Shown here: in pieces, positions 7,647 through 15,216 of the stretch | How positions within the stretch are numbered: position 1 is the stretch's first letter | How the letters are laid out: each line of letters begins with the position of its first letter | Assembly: GCA_016296775.1 (NCBI GenBank) | Contig: JAEDIE010000008.1 | Location: forward strand, 1 to 37,947 | Source: Bacilli bacterium | Lineage (GTDB): Bacteria; Bacillota_I; Bacilli_A; RFN20; CAG-826 | Direction: 5' to 3' | Length of the DNA: 37,947 nucleotides | Made by a program: the position numbers and the translations under genes | Notes under the pieces: generated by a model | The model's input: the letters and a program-made list of their open reading frames with translations, nothing else | Database searches by the model: none | What the model was told of the DNA's origin: nothing

Positions 7647-9653
7647 TTATTCAAACCTAGGCATTTTTAAATCTTTATTTTTTGAATTTTTACAGTGTTT
7701 TCTCAACTCTTTTATATAAAGTTCTTCATCAACTGGTATGCTAATTCTTTTAGAATTTAACCATCCAGATAGTTCAATAGCATTCATTAATTCAACACCT
7801 TTTATACCTTCTTTTCCATCAACAAATAATGGCTCTTCATTTAATAAATAAGATGTAAAATTATTAATAATTCCTTTATGTTGTTCATTTTTTTTATCAG
7901 TTTCTATTTCAATAATTTCAACTTCTGGTTTAGCAAAAGATTCATTTGAATTTAATAAGAACTCCTGACTATCTATTAAATTTTTATAAAATATTAACTT
8001 ATCATTTTCACAAATTAATTTTCCTTTTGTACCAGAAATTTCTAATCTATTTGTTCCTGGGGCTTCTCCAGTTGTTGTAATAAATACACCTGTAGCATTG
8101 TTATCATATTCTAAGAAAGCAGTAACTTCATCTTCGACTTCAATATCATGATATTTACCAAATTGAACAAAAGAAGTAACAAATGATGGGGTTTTATCTA
8201 AAACCCATTGAATTAAATCCAATTGATGAGGACATTGATTAATTAAAACTCCTCCACCTTCTCCTCTATAAGTAGCTCTCCATTTTCCAGTATCATAATA
8301 ATGTTTAGTTCTAAACCAATCTGTAATAATCCAAGTTACTCTGACAAATTCTCCAATATCACCATTTTTAATCATTTCTTTCATTTTTCTATATACACAA
8401 TTAGTTCTTTGATTAAACATCATTGTAAACTTAGCATCTGATTTTGCAGCAATTTCATTCATAATTCTAACTTGTTTTGTATAAACTCCAGCAGGTTTAT
8501 CTAAAATAACATTAACATTATGAGTTAAAGCATACTTAGCAATTTCAGGATGGATATAATGAGGTGTTTCAATTAAAATTGCATCGCAAAGTTTACTATC
8601 AATTAACTCCTTGTAATCTAAAAAATAGCAGACATTTAAATGTGTTTTTGATTTCATTAAGTCAATTTTTGCTTGATCTATATCACACATCGCAACTAAA
8701 TCGCTATTTTTAATCAAGCCTTTTTCAAAAAGATTTAAAGCATAATTCGTACCTTGATTACCTAAGCCAATAATTCCATATTTAATTCTTTTTGAGCTAT
8801 TTTCCTTTTCAAAATAACCTTCTTTTTCTTTAAATCCACACTTACATAAAAGATTCTTTAAGTGATTTGAAGCAACATCAAAAGCTTCTTCATTACTTGA
8901 AAAAATATATTTATTTTTAAGTTCAGAATTGTCAATATTGTTATATCCTTCAAATATCTTTAAGTGTGGTTCTAATGAAAAAACAATATCTCTATCTAAT
9001 AAATTAATAATTCTTTCAATATTTCCGTCCCCTTCTCCAGCAGGAACAATTTCTCCACTATCTTTTTTAACATCTTTAATATGGAAGTAATCAACTTTAT
9101 TAATTAAAGAATCAATTGTTAAAAAAGATTCTTCACCTACTTGAATAAAATTAGCTGGATCATAAATTACTTTTATCCCTTTAACATTATTAATAATTTC
9201 TTCTACTCTACTTAAAACATCTCCATAAATATCTTTTTCATTTTCATGGAATAACTCAATATTTTCTTTTTTAGCAAGATTAACAAGTTCATTTAAGTAT
9301 GTAAATACCATATCTTTTTTATCATAGGCTTTAAAAAAGCTGAAAATTCTAATTCTAGACGTATTAAAAATTTTTGCTATTTCTAATAAATGTAAGAATT
9401 TAGTTTTATATTCATTAAAATCACAATCTATATCAACTTTACCTATTGGTGATCCTAAAGAATAGACATTAATTCCGTTTTCCTTATATATTTCATAATA
9501 CTTTTTAGCTTCTTCTATACTAAAATCTAAAACATTTTTACCATCAATACTTCTTAATTCAATATTGTTAATATTATTCTTTTTTAAAACTTCAATTTGT
9601 TTATAAATATTAGGACTTGCTTCATCAATGAAAGCTGAAAGTGTAATTTTCAT
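7647..9653 (-). CDS. Fusion of sugar-phosphate isomerase/epimerase (AP-endonuclease-2 fold) with Gfo/Idh/MocA dehydrogenase
   Basis: This 668-aa protein has two enzyme domains. Residues 1–250 are a xylose-isomerase-like TIM barrel with the expected metal ligands Glu137 (FHEN), Asp165 (YDPANF), His191 (YFHIKD) and Glu228 (SLEPH). Residues about 290–650 are a Gfo/Idh/MocA dehydrogenase with Rossmann motif IIGLGNQG (295–301), the catalytic motif LDKPAG (384–389) and GGGVLINQCPHQLDL (about 467–480). The two families are usually separate genes in one operon, as with inositol or keto-sugar catabolism, so the fusion suggests channelling of a keto intermediate. The ribosome site is AAAGGGG. It is divergent from an AraC-type regulator. 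Confidence 0.88.
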   Translation of the reverse strand: MKITLSAFIDEASPNIYKQIEVLKKNNINNIELRSIDGKNVLDFSIEEAKKYYEIYKENGINVYSLGSPIGKVDIDCDFNEYKTKFLHLLEIAKIFNTSRIRIFSFFKAYDKKDMVFTYLNELVNLAKKENIELFHENEKDIYGDVLSRVEEIINNVKGIKVIYDPANFIQVGEESFLTIDSLINKVDYFHIKDVKKDSGEIVPAGEGDGNIERIINLLDRDIVFSLEPHLKIFEGYNNIDNSELKNKYIFSSNEEAFDVASNHLKNLLCKCGFKEKEGYFEKENSSKRIKYGIIGLGNQGTNYALNLFEKGLIKNSDLVAMCDIDQAKIDLMKSKTHLNVCYFLDYKELIDSKLCDAILIETPHYIHPEIAKYALTHNVNVILDKPAGVYTKQVRIMNEIAAKSDAKFTMMFNQRTNCVYRKMKEMIKNGDIGEFVRVTWIITDWFRTKHYYDTGKWRATYRGEGGGVLINQCPHQLDLIQWVLDKTPSFVTSFVQFGKYHDIEVEDEVTAFLEYDNNATGVFITTTGEAPGTNRLEISGTKGKLICENDKLIFYKNLIDSQEFLLNSNESFAKPEVEIIEIETDKKNEQHKGIINNFTSYLLNEEPLFVDGKEGIKGVELMNAIELSGWLNSKRISIPVDEELYIKELRKHCKNSKNKDLKMPRFE

Positions 9654-9712
9654 GACTGACCCCTTTAAACATAAATATGTATTTGATAATATAATTTTAG
9701 CATTATATTAAA

Positions 9713-9739
9713 TATTCTAAAGTGAATATCTTAAGAATA
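9713..9739. promoter_or_regulatory. Inverted-repeat operator candidate between the AraC-type gene and the sugar operon
   Basis: Arms TATTCTAAAG (9713–9722) and CTTAAGAATA (9730–9739) are inverted repeats matching at 9 of 10 positions around a 7-base spacer. The element lies just upstream of a minus-strand TATAAT (9702–9707) and about 30 bases ahead of the regulator's ATG, in the position expected for control of both divergent units. Confidence 0.45.
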
Positions 9740-9768
9740 ATATGACAAATTAGCATTATTTTAATTTT

Positions 9769-10506
9769 ATGGAACTAATATATACAAGACACAACAAAAA
9801 CAAAAAATGTAATAAAATTAATCAAGGATTAATTAGCTTTAATGAACTAACTTTTATATTAAAGGGAACTGTTACGTATAAAATCAATAACAGTTTAATA
9901 ACTTTAAACGAAGGTGATGCTATATTTATTAAACAAAATAATTTAAGAGAAAGAGTTGAAAGTAAAGAAAATGTTGATTATATAAGTTTTAATTATATAA
10001 ATGATGATTCTTTTAACTTTCCTATTAAAATAGATAATATATTATCTAATGAAATATTATCTTTAATTAGATCATTTGAAGAAATCTATTCAAATAAATA
10101 TATAAATAAAAGTAAGCAATTAAGCTTACTTTTAGAATGTATATTAATTCAAATGAGAGAACAAATTGATACTAAGAATATTAATCCTTTAGTAATGAAA
10201 ATAATTATTTTCCTAAAAGAAAATCTAAAAAATAATCTTACTTTAGAAACTATTGGAAAGCTAACAAACTTCTCTCCTATTTATTGCGATAGTGTTTTTA
10301 AAAAAGAAACAGGAAAAAGTATAATAAGTTATTTTTTAGATTTAAAGATTAATAAAGCAAAGGAATTAATATTAGAATCTTCTTTATCATTAAAGGAAAT
10401 ATCTACATATCTTTCCTTTAATGATTACAATTATTTCTCTAGATTATTTAAATCAAGAGTAGGATATTCTCCTTTACAATATAAGAAAATTTACAACAAG
10501 GAATAA
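9769..10506 (+). CDS. AraC-family transcriptional regulator
   Basis: This encodes 245 aa. The N-terminal half is a cupin-like sensing domain (FILKGTVTYKINNSLITLNEGDAIFI, described in parts; residues about 28–62). The C-terminal 100 residues are a double helix-turn-helix of the AraC type, with NLTLETIGKLTNFSPIYC and the signature LSLKEISTYLSF followed by NYFSRLFKSRVGYSPLQYKK. It is divergent from the isomerase/dehydrogenase operon, which it most likely regulates in response to the sugar substrate. No Shine-Dalgarno is seen ahead of the ATG; a TATTTT six bases upstream may be the -10 of a leaderless message. Confidence 0.88.
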   Translation: MELIYTRHNKNKKCNKINQGLISFNELTFILKGTVTYKINNSLITLNEGDAIFIKQNNLRERVESKENVDYISFNYINDDSFNFPIKIDNILSNEILSLIRSFEEIYSNKYINKSKQLSLLLECILIQMREQIDTKNINPLVMKIIIFLKENLKNNLTLETIGKLTNFSPIYCDSVFKKETGKSIISYFLDLKINKAKELILESSLSLKEISTYLSFNDYNYFSRLFKSRVGYSPLQYKKIYNKE

Positions 10507-10689
10507 CTAATCTTTTTTCTTTTTGCCATATTTTTTATAATAGGCTTTTAATATTTTGGATGTTTTATTTTTCTTTGAAAAACTACATCCATAGCAAGGA
10601 TTAGATTTATATTTAACTATTAAGAATATGGTTAAACCAATAAATACACCCAATACTACAATTAGGACGATGATATCAGTAAGACTCAT
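10507..10689 (-). CDS. FeoB-associated Cys-containing small membrane protein
   Basis: This encodes 60 aa with one N-terminal membrane helix (residues about 5–26), a short CYGCSF motif and a very basic tail. That is the form of the FeoB-associated Cys-rich proteins, thought to assist Fe(II) transport. It is the last gene of the feo operon. Its ATG overlaps by one base (TAATG) the stop of a preceding frame that would code a similar small protein. It starts like that neighbour (xxTDIIVLI), so the two look like a tandem duplicate. Confidence 0.75.
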   Translation of the reverse strand: MSLTDIIVLIVVLGVFIGLTIFLIVKYKSNPCYGCSFSKKNKTSKILKAYYKKYGKKKKD

Positions 10690-10839
10690 TATTCACAACA
10701 TCCTTTCTTTTTATTTTTGACCTTATGTTTATTCTTGTTAACTTTTTTTTATAATTAAAGGAAAAATAAATTTAAAAAAAACAATTAACAATATAACTAA
10801 GATCGAAATAATTAAAACAATAATATCTGTACTATTCAT
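10689..10839 (-). pseudogene. Second FeoB-associated small membrane protein, frameshifted at an A8 run
   Basis: An ATG at 10839, two bases after the feoB stop and preceded by GGAG, opens a frame MNSTDIIVLIISILVILLIV with a membrane helix. It stops after 33 codons at 10738, just past a run of eight A. If one A of the run is skipped, the frame continues with a basic tail ending KKKGCCE and a TAA at 10689–10691 that overlaps the next ATG (TAATG). That Cys-ending tail and the coupled stop look like the true end of a 49-aa protein resembling the next one. It may be decayed, a sequencing error in a homopolymer, or corrected by polymerase slippage. Confidence 0.55.
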
Positions 10840-10841
10840 AT

Positions 10842-12932
10842 TTAAAATACTCCTGCAACAGTTAATATACCACCAACGATACCAATTAATGTAGCTATGC
10901 ACCAAGCAAATGCTGTTTCAATACCAATAGCTTTAAACATTTCTTTAGCACTACCTAACTCTCTTCTCATTGCACCAATTGCACCAAAGCAAGGAGCGCT
11001 GAATAAGTTAAATGTCATTAAGGCAAATGCAGTAACTGGATTTAAATATGAGAATACACTACTTGTAAATATGTCACCTTCATCAGCAACTTTTGCAATA
11101 ACTTGCATTGAAGAGATTACTTGTTCTTTAGCAACTAAACCTTGGATTGCACTAACACTAACTCCCCAAATATCGTTATAGCTATGACCAATACCAACCA
11201 TTGGATAGAAAATCCAACTTAATCCTCTACCAATATAAGCTAAGAATGATTGTTCGATAAAGTAATTTACACCATCAACATAATGGAAATCATAAGTAAA
11301 TGATCCTAAGAACCAGACAACGATTGATGAAAGAAGAATAATTGTACCAGCTCTTTTAACAAATTCTAATGTTTTATCAAATGTATCTTTTGCAACATAT
11401 CTTGCACTTGGTACATGATATTCTGGAAGTTCAATTAAGTATGAGGTTGATTTATTTTTAACAATAAATTTATTCATAAACCATCCAACAAGGATAATTA
11501 TCCCAATTGAGAAGAAATACATTAATATGGTAACTAATAAACTATAAGGTCCAAAGAATCCACCACAAATACATGCAATAATTGGAAGTTTAGCATTACA
11601 TGGAATAAATGGAGTTAATGTAATAGTTAACTTCTTTTCTTTATCATCTTCAACAGTTCTACTAGACATAACAGCAGGGACACTACATCCAATACCAACA
11701 ATAAATGGAATTAATGACTTTCCGCTTAAACCTATTTTTCTAAAGAAATTATCAAATAAGAAAGTGATTCTAGACATATATCCACTTGTCTCTATTAAGC
11801 TTAAGAGTAAAAATAAGATAACTAATTGAGGAATAAAGTTACAAACAGCACCTACACCCCCTACAATACCATCAGCAATTAAACTAACAGCCCAATCGCT
11901 TCCGCCATTACTTTCAATTAAACCACCTAACATTGGTCCAATACCTTCAAAATTAGAAGGAATGGCTCCAATTTCTATACCAAACATTTCAATTGGTATA
12001 CTTCCATCACATCCATTAAAGAATGTATCGACTAAATTAACAGTTAATCCACCAATGATACCTACGCTTAAAGTGAATATGATAATCATTATTAAGATAA
12101 AAATAGGAATAGAAGCATATTTATTTAAAATAACTTTATCGATTTTCTCAGTAATAGATTTTTTATTTGATTTAGTAACAACTTGATCTCTAATTTTTTC
12201 GATATATTTATATCTTTCAGAAGCAATTAATTCTTCAGTATCGTCATTATATTTAGCTTCAATAGCTTTAATTTCTAAATCAACATTAAGTTTTAATTTA
12301 ATTTCTTCTTTTAAATCATTATATCTAACATCATTTTCAAGAAGTTTAACTGCAACAAATCTTTTTTCTCCAACTGATGAAGGTAAAACACTAATAGTTT
12401 TTTCAATATAATCTTCAATATCTTTTGAATAAATTTTTGAATGGATATTTGACTTGTATTCTCTATTTTTAATGGCATTTACAAGTTCCTTAATACCTGT
12501 ATTCTTTAAAGCACTAATAGAATAGCAGCTAGTAGAAAGAAGATTTTCAAGTTTTTTAATATCAATTTTATATCCTCTCTTCTTTAATATATCTTCCATA
12601 TTTAATACGACAACAACATCAATTCCTAATTCTAATAATTGAGTTGTAAGGTATAAACTTCTTTCGATAGATGTTGAATCTATGATATTAATAATTAAAT
12701 CTGGTTTTTCTTCAATAACAAATCTTCTAGAAATTTCTTCTTCACTTGTATAAGGAGATAATGAATAAATTCCTGGAAGGTCAATTATTTCAATGTCAGT
12801 ACCTTTAATAATACCTTCTTTTCTTTCAATGGTTACACCAGCCCAATTACCAACTTTTTGATTTAAACCTGTTAAATCATTAAATAATAACGATTTACCA
12901 CTATTTTGATTTCCAACTAATGCACATTTCAT
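10842..12932 (-). CDS. feoB: Ferrous iron transport protein B
   Basis: This 696-aa inner-membrane Fe(II) transporter has an N-terminal G-protein domain: G1 GNQNSGKS (7–14), G3 DLPG (51–54), G4 NMED (111–114) and a G5-like SALKNTG. A helical linker follows, then the polytopic part (from about residue 275) with the Gate motifs around VGIGCSVPAVMSSRT and PFIPCNAKLPI. Length and domain order are normal. Its ATG overlaps the feoA stop by one base (TAATG), which suggests translational coupling. The operon continues with small FeoB-associated proteins and is likely repressed by the neighbouring DtxR-type regulator. Confidence 0.97.
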   Translation of the reverse strand: MKCALVGNQNSGKSLLFNDLTGLNQKVGNWAGVTIERKEGIIKGTDIEIIDLPGIYSLSPYTSEEEISRRFVIEEKPDLIINIIDSTSIERSLYLTTQLLELGIDVVVVLNMEDILKKRGYKIDIKKLENLLSTSCYSISALKNTGIKELVNAIKNREYKSNIHSKIYSKDIEDYIEKTISVLPSSVGEKRFVAVKLLENDVRYNDLKEEIKLKLNVDLEIKAIEAKYNDDTEELIASERYKYIEKIRDQVVTKSNKKSITEKIDKVILNKYASIPIFILIMIIIFTLSVGIIGGLTVNLVDTFFNGCDGSIPIEMFGIEIGAIPSNFEGIGPMLGGLIESNGGSDWAVSLIADGIVGGVGAVCNFIPQLVILFLLLSLIETSGYMSRITFLFDNFFRKIGLSGKSLIPFIVGIGCSVPAVMSSRTVEDDKEKKLTITLTPFIPCNAKLPIIACICGGFFGPYSLLVTILMYFFSIGIIILVGWFMNKFIVKNKSTSYLIELPEYHVPSARYVAKDTFDKTLEFVKRAGTIILLSSIVVWFLGSFTYDFHYVDGVNYFIEQSFLAYIGRGLSWIFYPMVGIGHSYNDIWGVSVSAIQGLVAKEQVISSMQVIAKVADEGDIFTSSVFSYLNPVTAFALMTFNLFSAPCFGAIGAMRRELGSAKEMFKAIGIETAFAWCIATLIGIVGGILTVAGVF

Positions 12933-13240
12933 TATTTAATAACCTCACATTCTATATTTTCTAATTCGTGTTTTCTTATACAAAGTTCATATCCTCTTAA
13001 TCTAATATTAAATGGATCATGAAGAGGGGAAACTTTAACTATTTCGATTTCAACACCTTTAGTAATACCCATATCAAGAAGTCTTCTTCTTAATGGTTTA
13101 TTATCAAAGTCAAATTTAATAACTTTTCCAACTTGACCAATCTTTAAATGTGATAAAGGACATTTTTCACCAACCACATGAACGTAATTATATTCTTCTT
13201 TTTTTGCCTCTTTTTTAAGCTTTCTTTCTTCTTTAGTCAT
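12932..13240 (-). CDS. feoA: Ferrous iron transport protein A
   Basis: This encodes 102 aa with a basic N-terminal extension of about 25 residues, then the SH3-like FeoA domain: LKIGQVGKVIKFDF, RRRLLDMGITKGVEIEIVKVSPLHDP and LRGYELCIRKHELENI. FeoA assists FeoB at the cytoplasmic face of the membrane. The strong ribosome site GGGAGGG lies upstream of the ATG. It is the first gene of the feo operon, expressed from a near-consensus promoter that overlaps two palindromes. Confidence 0.95.
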   Translation of the reverse strand: MTKEERKLKKEAKKEEYNYVHVVGEKCPLSHLKIGQVGKVIKFDFDNKPLRRRLLDMGITKGVEIEIVKVSPLHDPFNIRLRGYELCIRKHELENIECEVIK

Positions 13241-13261
13241 GTTTTGCCCTCCCTACTAAAA

Positions 13262-13281
13262 TGTTAACCTTAGTTAACAAA
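13262..13281. promoter_or_regulatory. Operator-like palindrome 1 of the feo promoter
   Basis: TGTTAAC and GTTAACA flank a CTTA centre. It covers the expected start of feo transcription just downstream of the -10 box. It matches palindrome 2 at nearly all positions. It resembles, but is not identical to, known DtxR/IdeR-type boxes. Confidence 0.65.
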
Positions 13282-13284
13282 ATA

Positions 13285-13313
13285 ATTATAGGCAGTTTGT
13301 TAACCTTAGTCAA
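13285..13313 (-). promoter_or_regulatory. Sigma-A promoter of the feo operon
   Basis: On the minus strand TTGACT (13308–13313) and TATAAT (13285–13290) are separated by exactly 17 bases. Operator-like palindromes cover the -35 side and the start site. Confidence 0.85.
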
Positions 13314-13317
13314 CAAA
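13296..13317. promoter_or_regulatory. Operator-like palindrome 2 of the feo promoter
   Basis: TTTGTTAAC and GTCAACAAA flank a CTTA centre, giving a near-perfect 22-bp palindrome. It overlaps the -35 box and part of the spacer of the feo promoter, so a bound repressor would block RNA polymerase. The centre-to-centre distance to palindrome 1 is about 36 bases. Confidence 0.65.
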
Positions 13318-13328
13318 TTTATTAAATA

Positions 13329-13357
13329 TTTAAAAAAATATTTTTTTGATTTACAAT
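13329..13357 (+). promoter_or_regulatory. Promoter of the DtxR-type regulator (leaderless)
   Basis: TTTAAA (13329–13334) and TACAAT (13352–13357) are spaced by 17 bases. Seven bases after the -10 box falls exactly on the A of the ATG at 13364, and there is no Shine-Dalgarno. Confidence 0.5.
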
Positions 13358-13363
13358 TAATGT

Positions 13364-13735
13364 ATGGAAAAAATATTAACTGAGAGCGTTGAAGACTATT
13401 TAGAGTTTTTATATGTTAAAGAATTAGAAGGTGAAACGATTGTAAAATCATTAGAAATGGCTTCTTATTTTTCTTTTTCACGTAGTGCAATTACTAAAGC
13501 TACAGACAAATTAAATGAACTTGGTTATATTTTTAAAGAAAAATATGGAAAAATTTCTCTTACTGAAAAAGGAAGAGAAATCGGTAAAAAAACATACGAT
13601 AGGCATACTATTTTAAAAACATTTTTATTAAAACTTGGAGTAAGCGAATCTACTTCAGAGTTAGATTGTTGTAAAATCGAGCATGTAATTAGCGAAGAAA
13701 CATTCGAAAAAATAAAAGAATATTTATCTAAATAA
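13364..13735 (+). CDS. DtxR/MntR-family metal-dependent transcriptional regulator
   Basis: This encodes 123 aa. The N-terminal winged helix is seen in VEDYLEFLYV, SFSRSAITKATDKLNELGYI and KISLTEKGREIGKK. The dimerisation/metal-binding part follows, with DRHTILKTFLLKLGV and DCCKIEHVIS, the usual Glu-His ligand pair. There is no C-terminal SH3 domain, so it is of the short MntR-like kind. It faces the feo operon across a region with two matching palindromes and is therefore probably an Fe(II)- (or Mn-) responsive repressor of feo. The message appears leaderless. Confidence 0.9.
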   Translation: MEKILTESVEDYLEFLYVKELEGETIVKSLEMASYFSFSRSAITKATDKLNELGYIFKEKYGKISLTEKGREIGKKTYDRHTILKTFLLKLGVSESTSELDCCKIEHVISEETFEKIKEYLSK

Positions 13736-14524
13736 TTATTTCTTCAAAGGATCTTTATTAACGCTCTTCCCAACTTTTCTTGTAATGCATCTTGGGAAAA
13801 ATCTTGTTAAGAAAGCTCCAAATTTGACAAAAGCCCCACAATGAACGAGGGTTCTTTTTCTTTTTAGAGCGTTATATCCAATTTTTGCTACTCTTGAAGC
13901 TTTCATAACTGGTAAAGTTTTGAACATATTAGAATCTTGTAAAGCAGCTTTTTCTTCAAATTCAGTTTTTGTAGGACCTGGACAAATGCAACTTACAACA
14001 ACATTGCATTGTTTTAATTCTTCTTTTAAAGCTTCTGAAAAAGATAAGACATAAGCTTTGGAAGCATAATAAGTTGAAGCAAAGGCTCCGCTCATATAAG
14101 CAGCAATTGAAGCAACATTTAATATTTGTCCTTCTTTATTTATAGACATTTCTTTACCAAATACATAAGACATTTTTGTTAAACAACTAATATTAAGATC
14201 AATTAAAGCTTGTTGTTTATTATAATCGCTATTAACAAAATTTGAGTGATATCCAAAACCTGCATTATTAATTAATGTATGAATTACTATATTTTTTTCT
14301 TTTAGCTCTTTAAATAACTTATCAATATTATCTAAATTTGTTAAATCATAAGATAAAATAATAACATCTACCTTATATTTTTTATTAATCTCTTCTTTTA
14401 TTTCTTCTAATTTTTCTTTTCTTCTAGCAACAAGTACTAAATCATAATTATTTTTAGCAAAAATAGTAGCAAATTCTTTTCCAATTCCACTACTAGCACC
14501 AGTAATTAAACAATATTTACTCAT
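13736..14524 (-). CDS. Short-chain dehydrogenase/reductase (SDR)
   Basis: This 262-aa classical SDR has the cofactor motif TGASSGIGKEF (residues about 8–18), NNAGFGYH, the catalytic serine in NVASIAAY and YYASK as the active-site Tyr-x-x-x-Lys, then CPGPTKTEF. It is an NAD(P)-dependent reductase of unknown substrate. The ATG overlaps the stop of the DUF1275 gene by four bases (ATGA), so it is the third gene of a decarboxylase–membrane protein–SDR operon. The stop lies back to back with that of the DtxR-type gene. Confidence 0.9.
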   Translation of the reverse strand: MSKYCLITGASSGIGKEFATIFAKNNYDLVLVARRKEKLEEIKEEINKKYKVDVIILSYDLTNLDNIDKLFKELKEKNIVIHTLINNAGFGYHSNFVNSDYNKQQALIDLNISCLTKMSYVFGKEMSINKEGQILNVASIAAYMSGAFASTYYASKAYVLSFSEALKEELKQCNVVVSCICPGPTKTEFEEKAALQDSNMFKTLPVMKASRVAKIGYNALKRKRTLVHCGAFVKFGAFLTRFFPRCITRKVGKSVNKDPLKK

Positions 14525-15216
14525 TTTTTCTCCTTCATCAATAAGAAATTTAAAACTATTAAAACGATTATCGAACTAAATAAAATTAATAAAATTAATC
14601 TTTCTCTTATTGTATCATCAACATAATTAATAATTAAGGCAGTTATAACTACTCCTAAAGCAAAAGCAAGCAATATACCTAAATATATAAAAGCCTTTTT
14701 GATCTTTGATTTATCTTTTTCTTTTATTCCGTCAATGAAGCTTTCACCCATTAACTTAGTATCATTTGTAATCATTGTTGAAGCAAAATTGATATCTCCA
14801 ACTTTTGAAAAACTAACTAATAATAATGAACCAGTAAGTGAAATACAAATAGAATCTACTACGTTATTTACATTAAAAATTGATGAAGAATCAAATTCTA
14901 AGAATATTAACGGTATTAATAATAAACCTAATAATAATGAATTAATAAATGATTTATCTAATAACGATCTATTAAATACAAAAGTATTTAGTACTTTAAA
15001 TAAGATTACACCTAAGACAAAAACAAGAAAAATCATTAAACTATATAATCCAAGTTCAATATTTCCGTTTATCAATTCAACAAAAACTTTAATAAAATTA
15101 CCAGTTTGAATTAAGCAAAATGTATTAAAGTTTTCCTTAAAACAAAAAGTATCTAAAATACCTCCGATTATGGCCAAAAACATGATAACAGCTACTTGCT
15201 TAATCTTTGATTTCAT
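14521..15216 (-). CDS. DUF1275 (YoaK-like) membrane protein
   Basis: This encodes 231 aa with about six hydrophobic helices. The N-terminal part has GGILDTFCF followed by LIQTGNFIK, matching the GGxxDxxxF...QTGN pattern of DUF1275 proteins. The function of the family is unknown; transport has been suggested. It overlaps the decarboxylase gene by 17 bases and the SDR by four, so it is translated as the middle gene of a tight operon. Confidence 0.8.
   Translation of the reverse strand: MKSKIKQVAVIMFLAIIGGILDTFCFKENFNTFCLIQTGNFIKVFVELINGNIELGLYSLMIFLVFVLGVILFKVLNTFVFNRSLLDKSFINSLLLGLLLIPLIFLEFDSSSIFNVNNVVDSICISLTGSLLLVSFSKVGDINFASTMITNDTKLMGESFIDGIKEKDKSKIKKAFIYLGILLAFALGVVITALIINYVDDTIRERLILLILFSSIIVLIVLNFLLMKEKK

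Noticed and set aside
14699..15109. 136-codon plus-strand frame across the DUF1275 gene
   Set aside because: It is antisense to a membrane protein gene that overlaps properly with both of its operon neighbours; no ribosome site or family.
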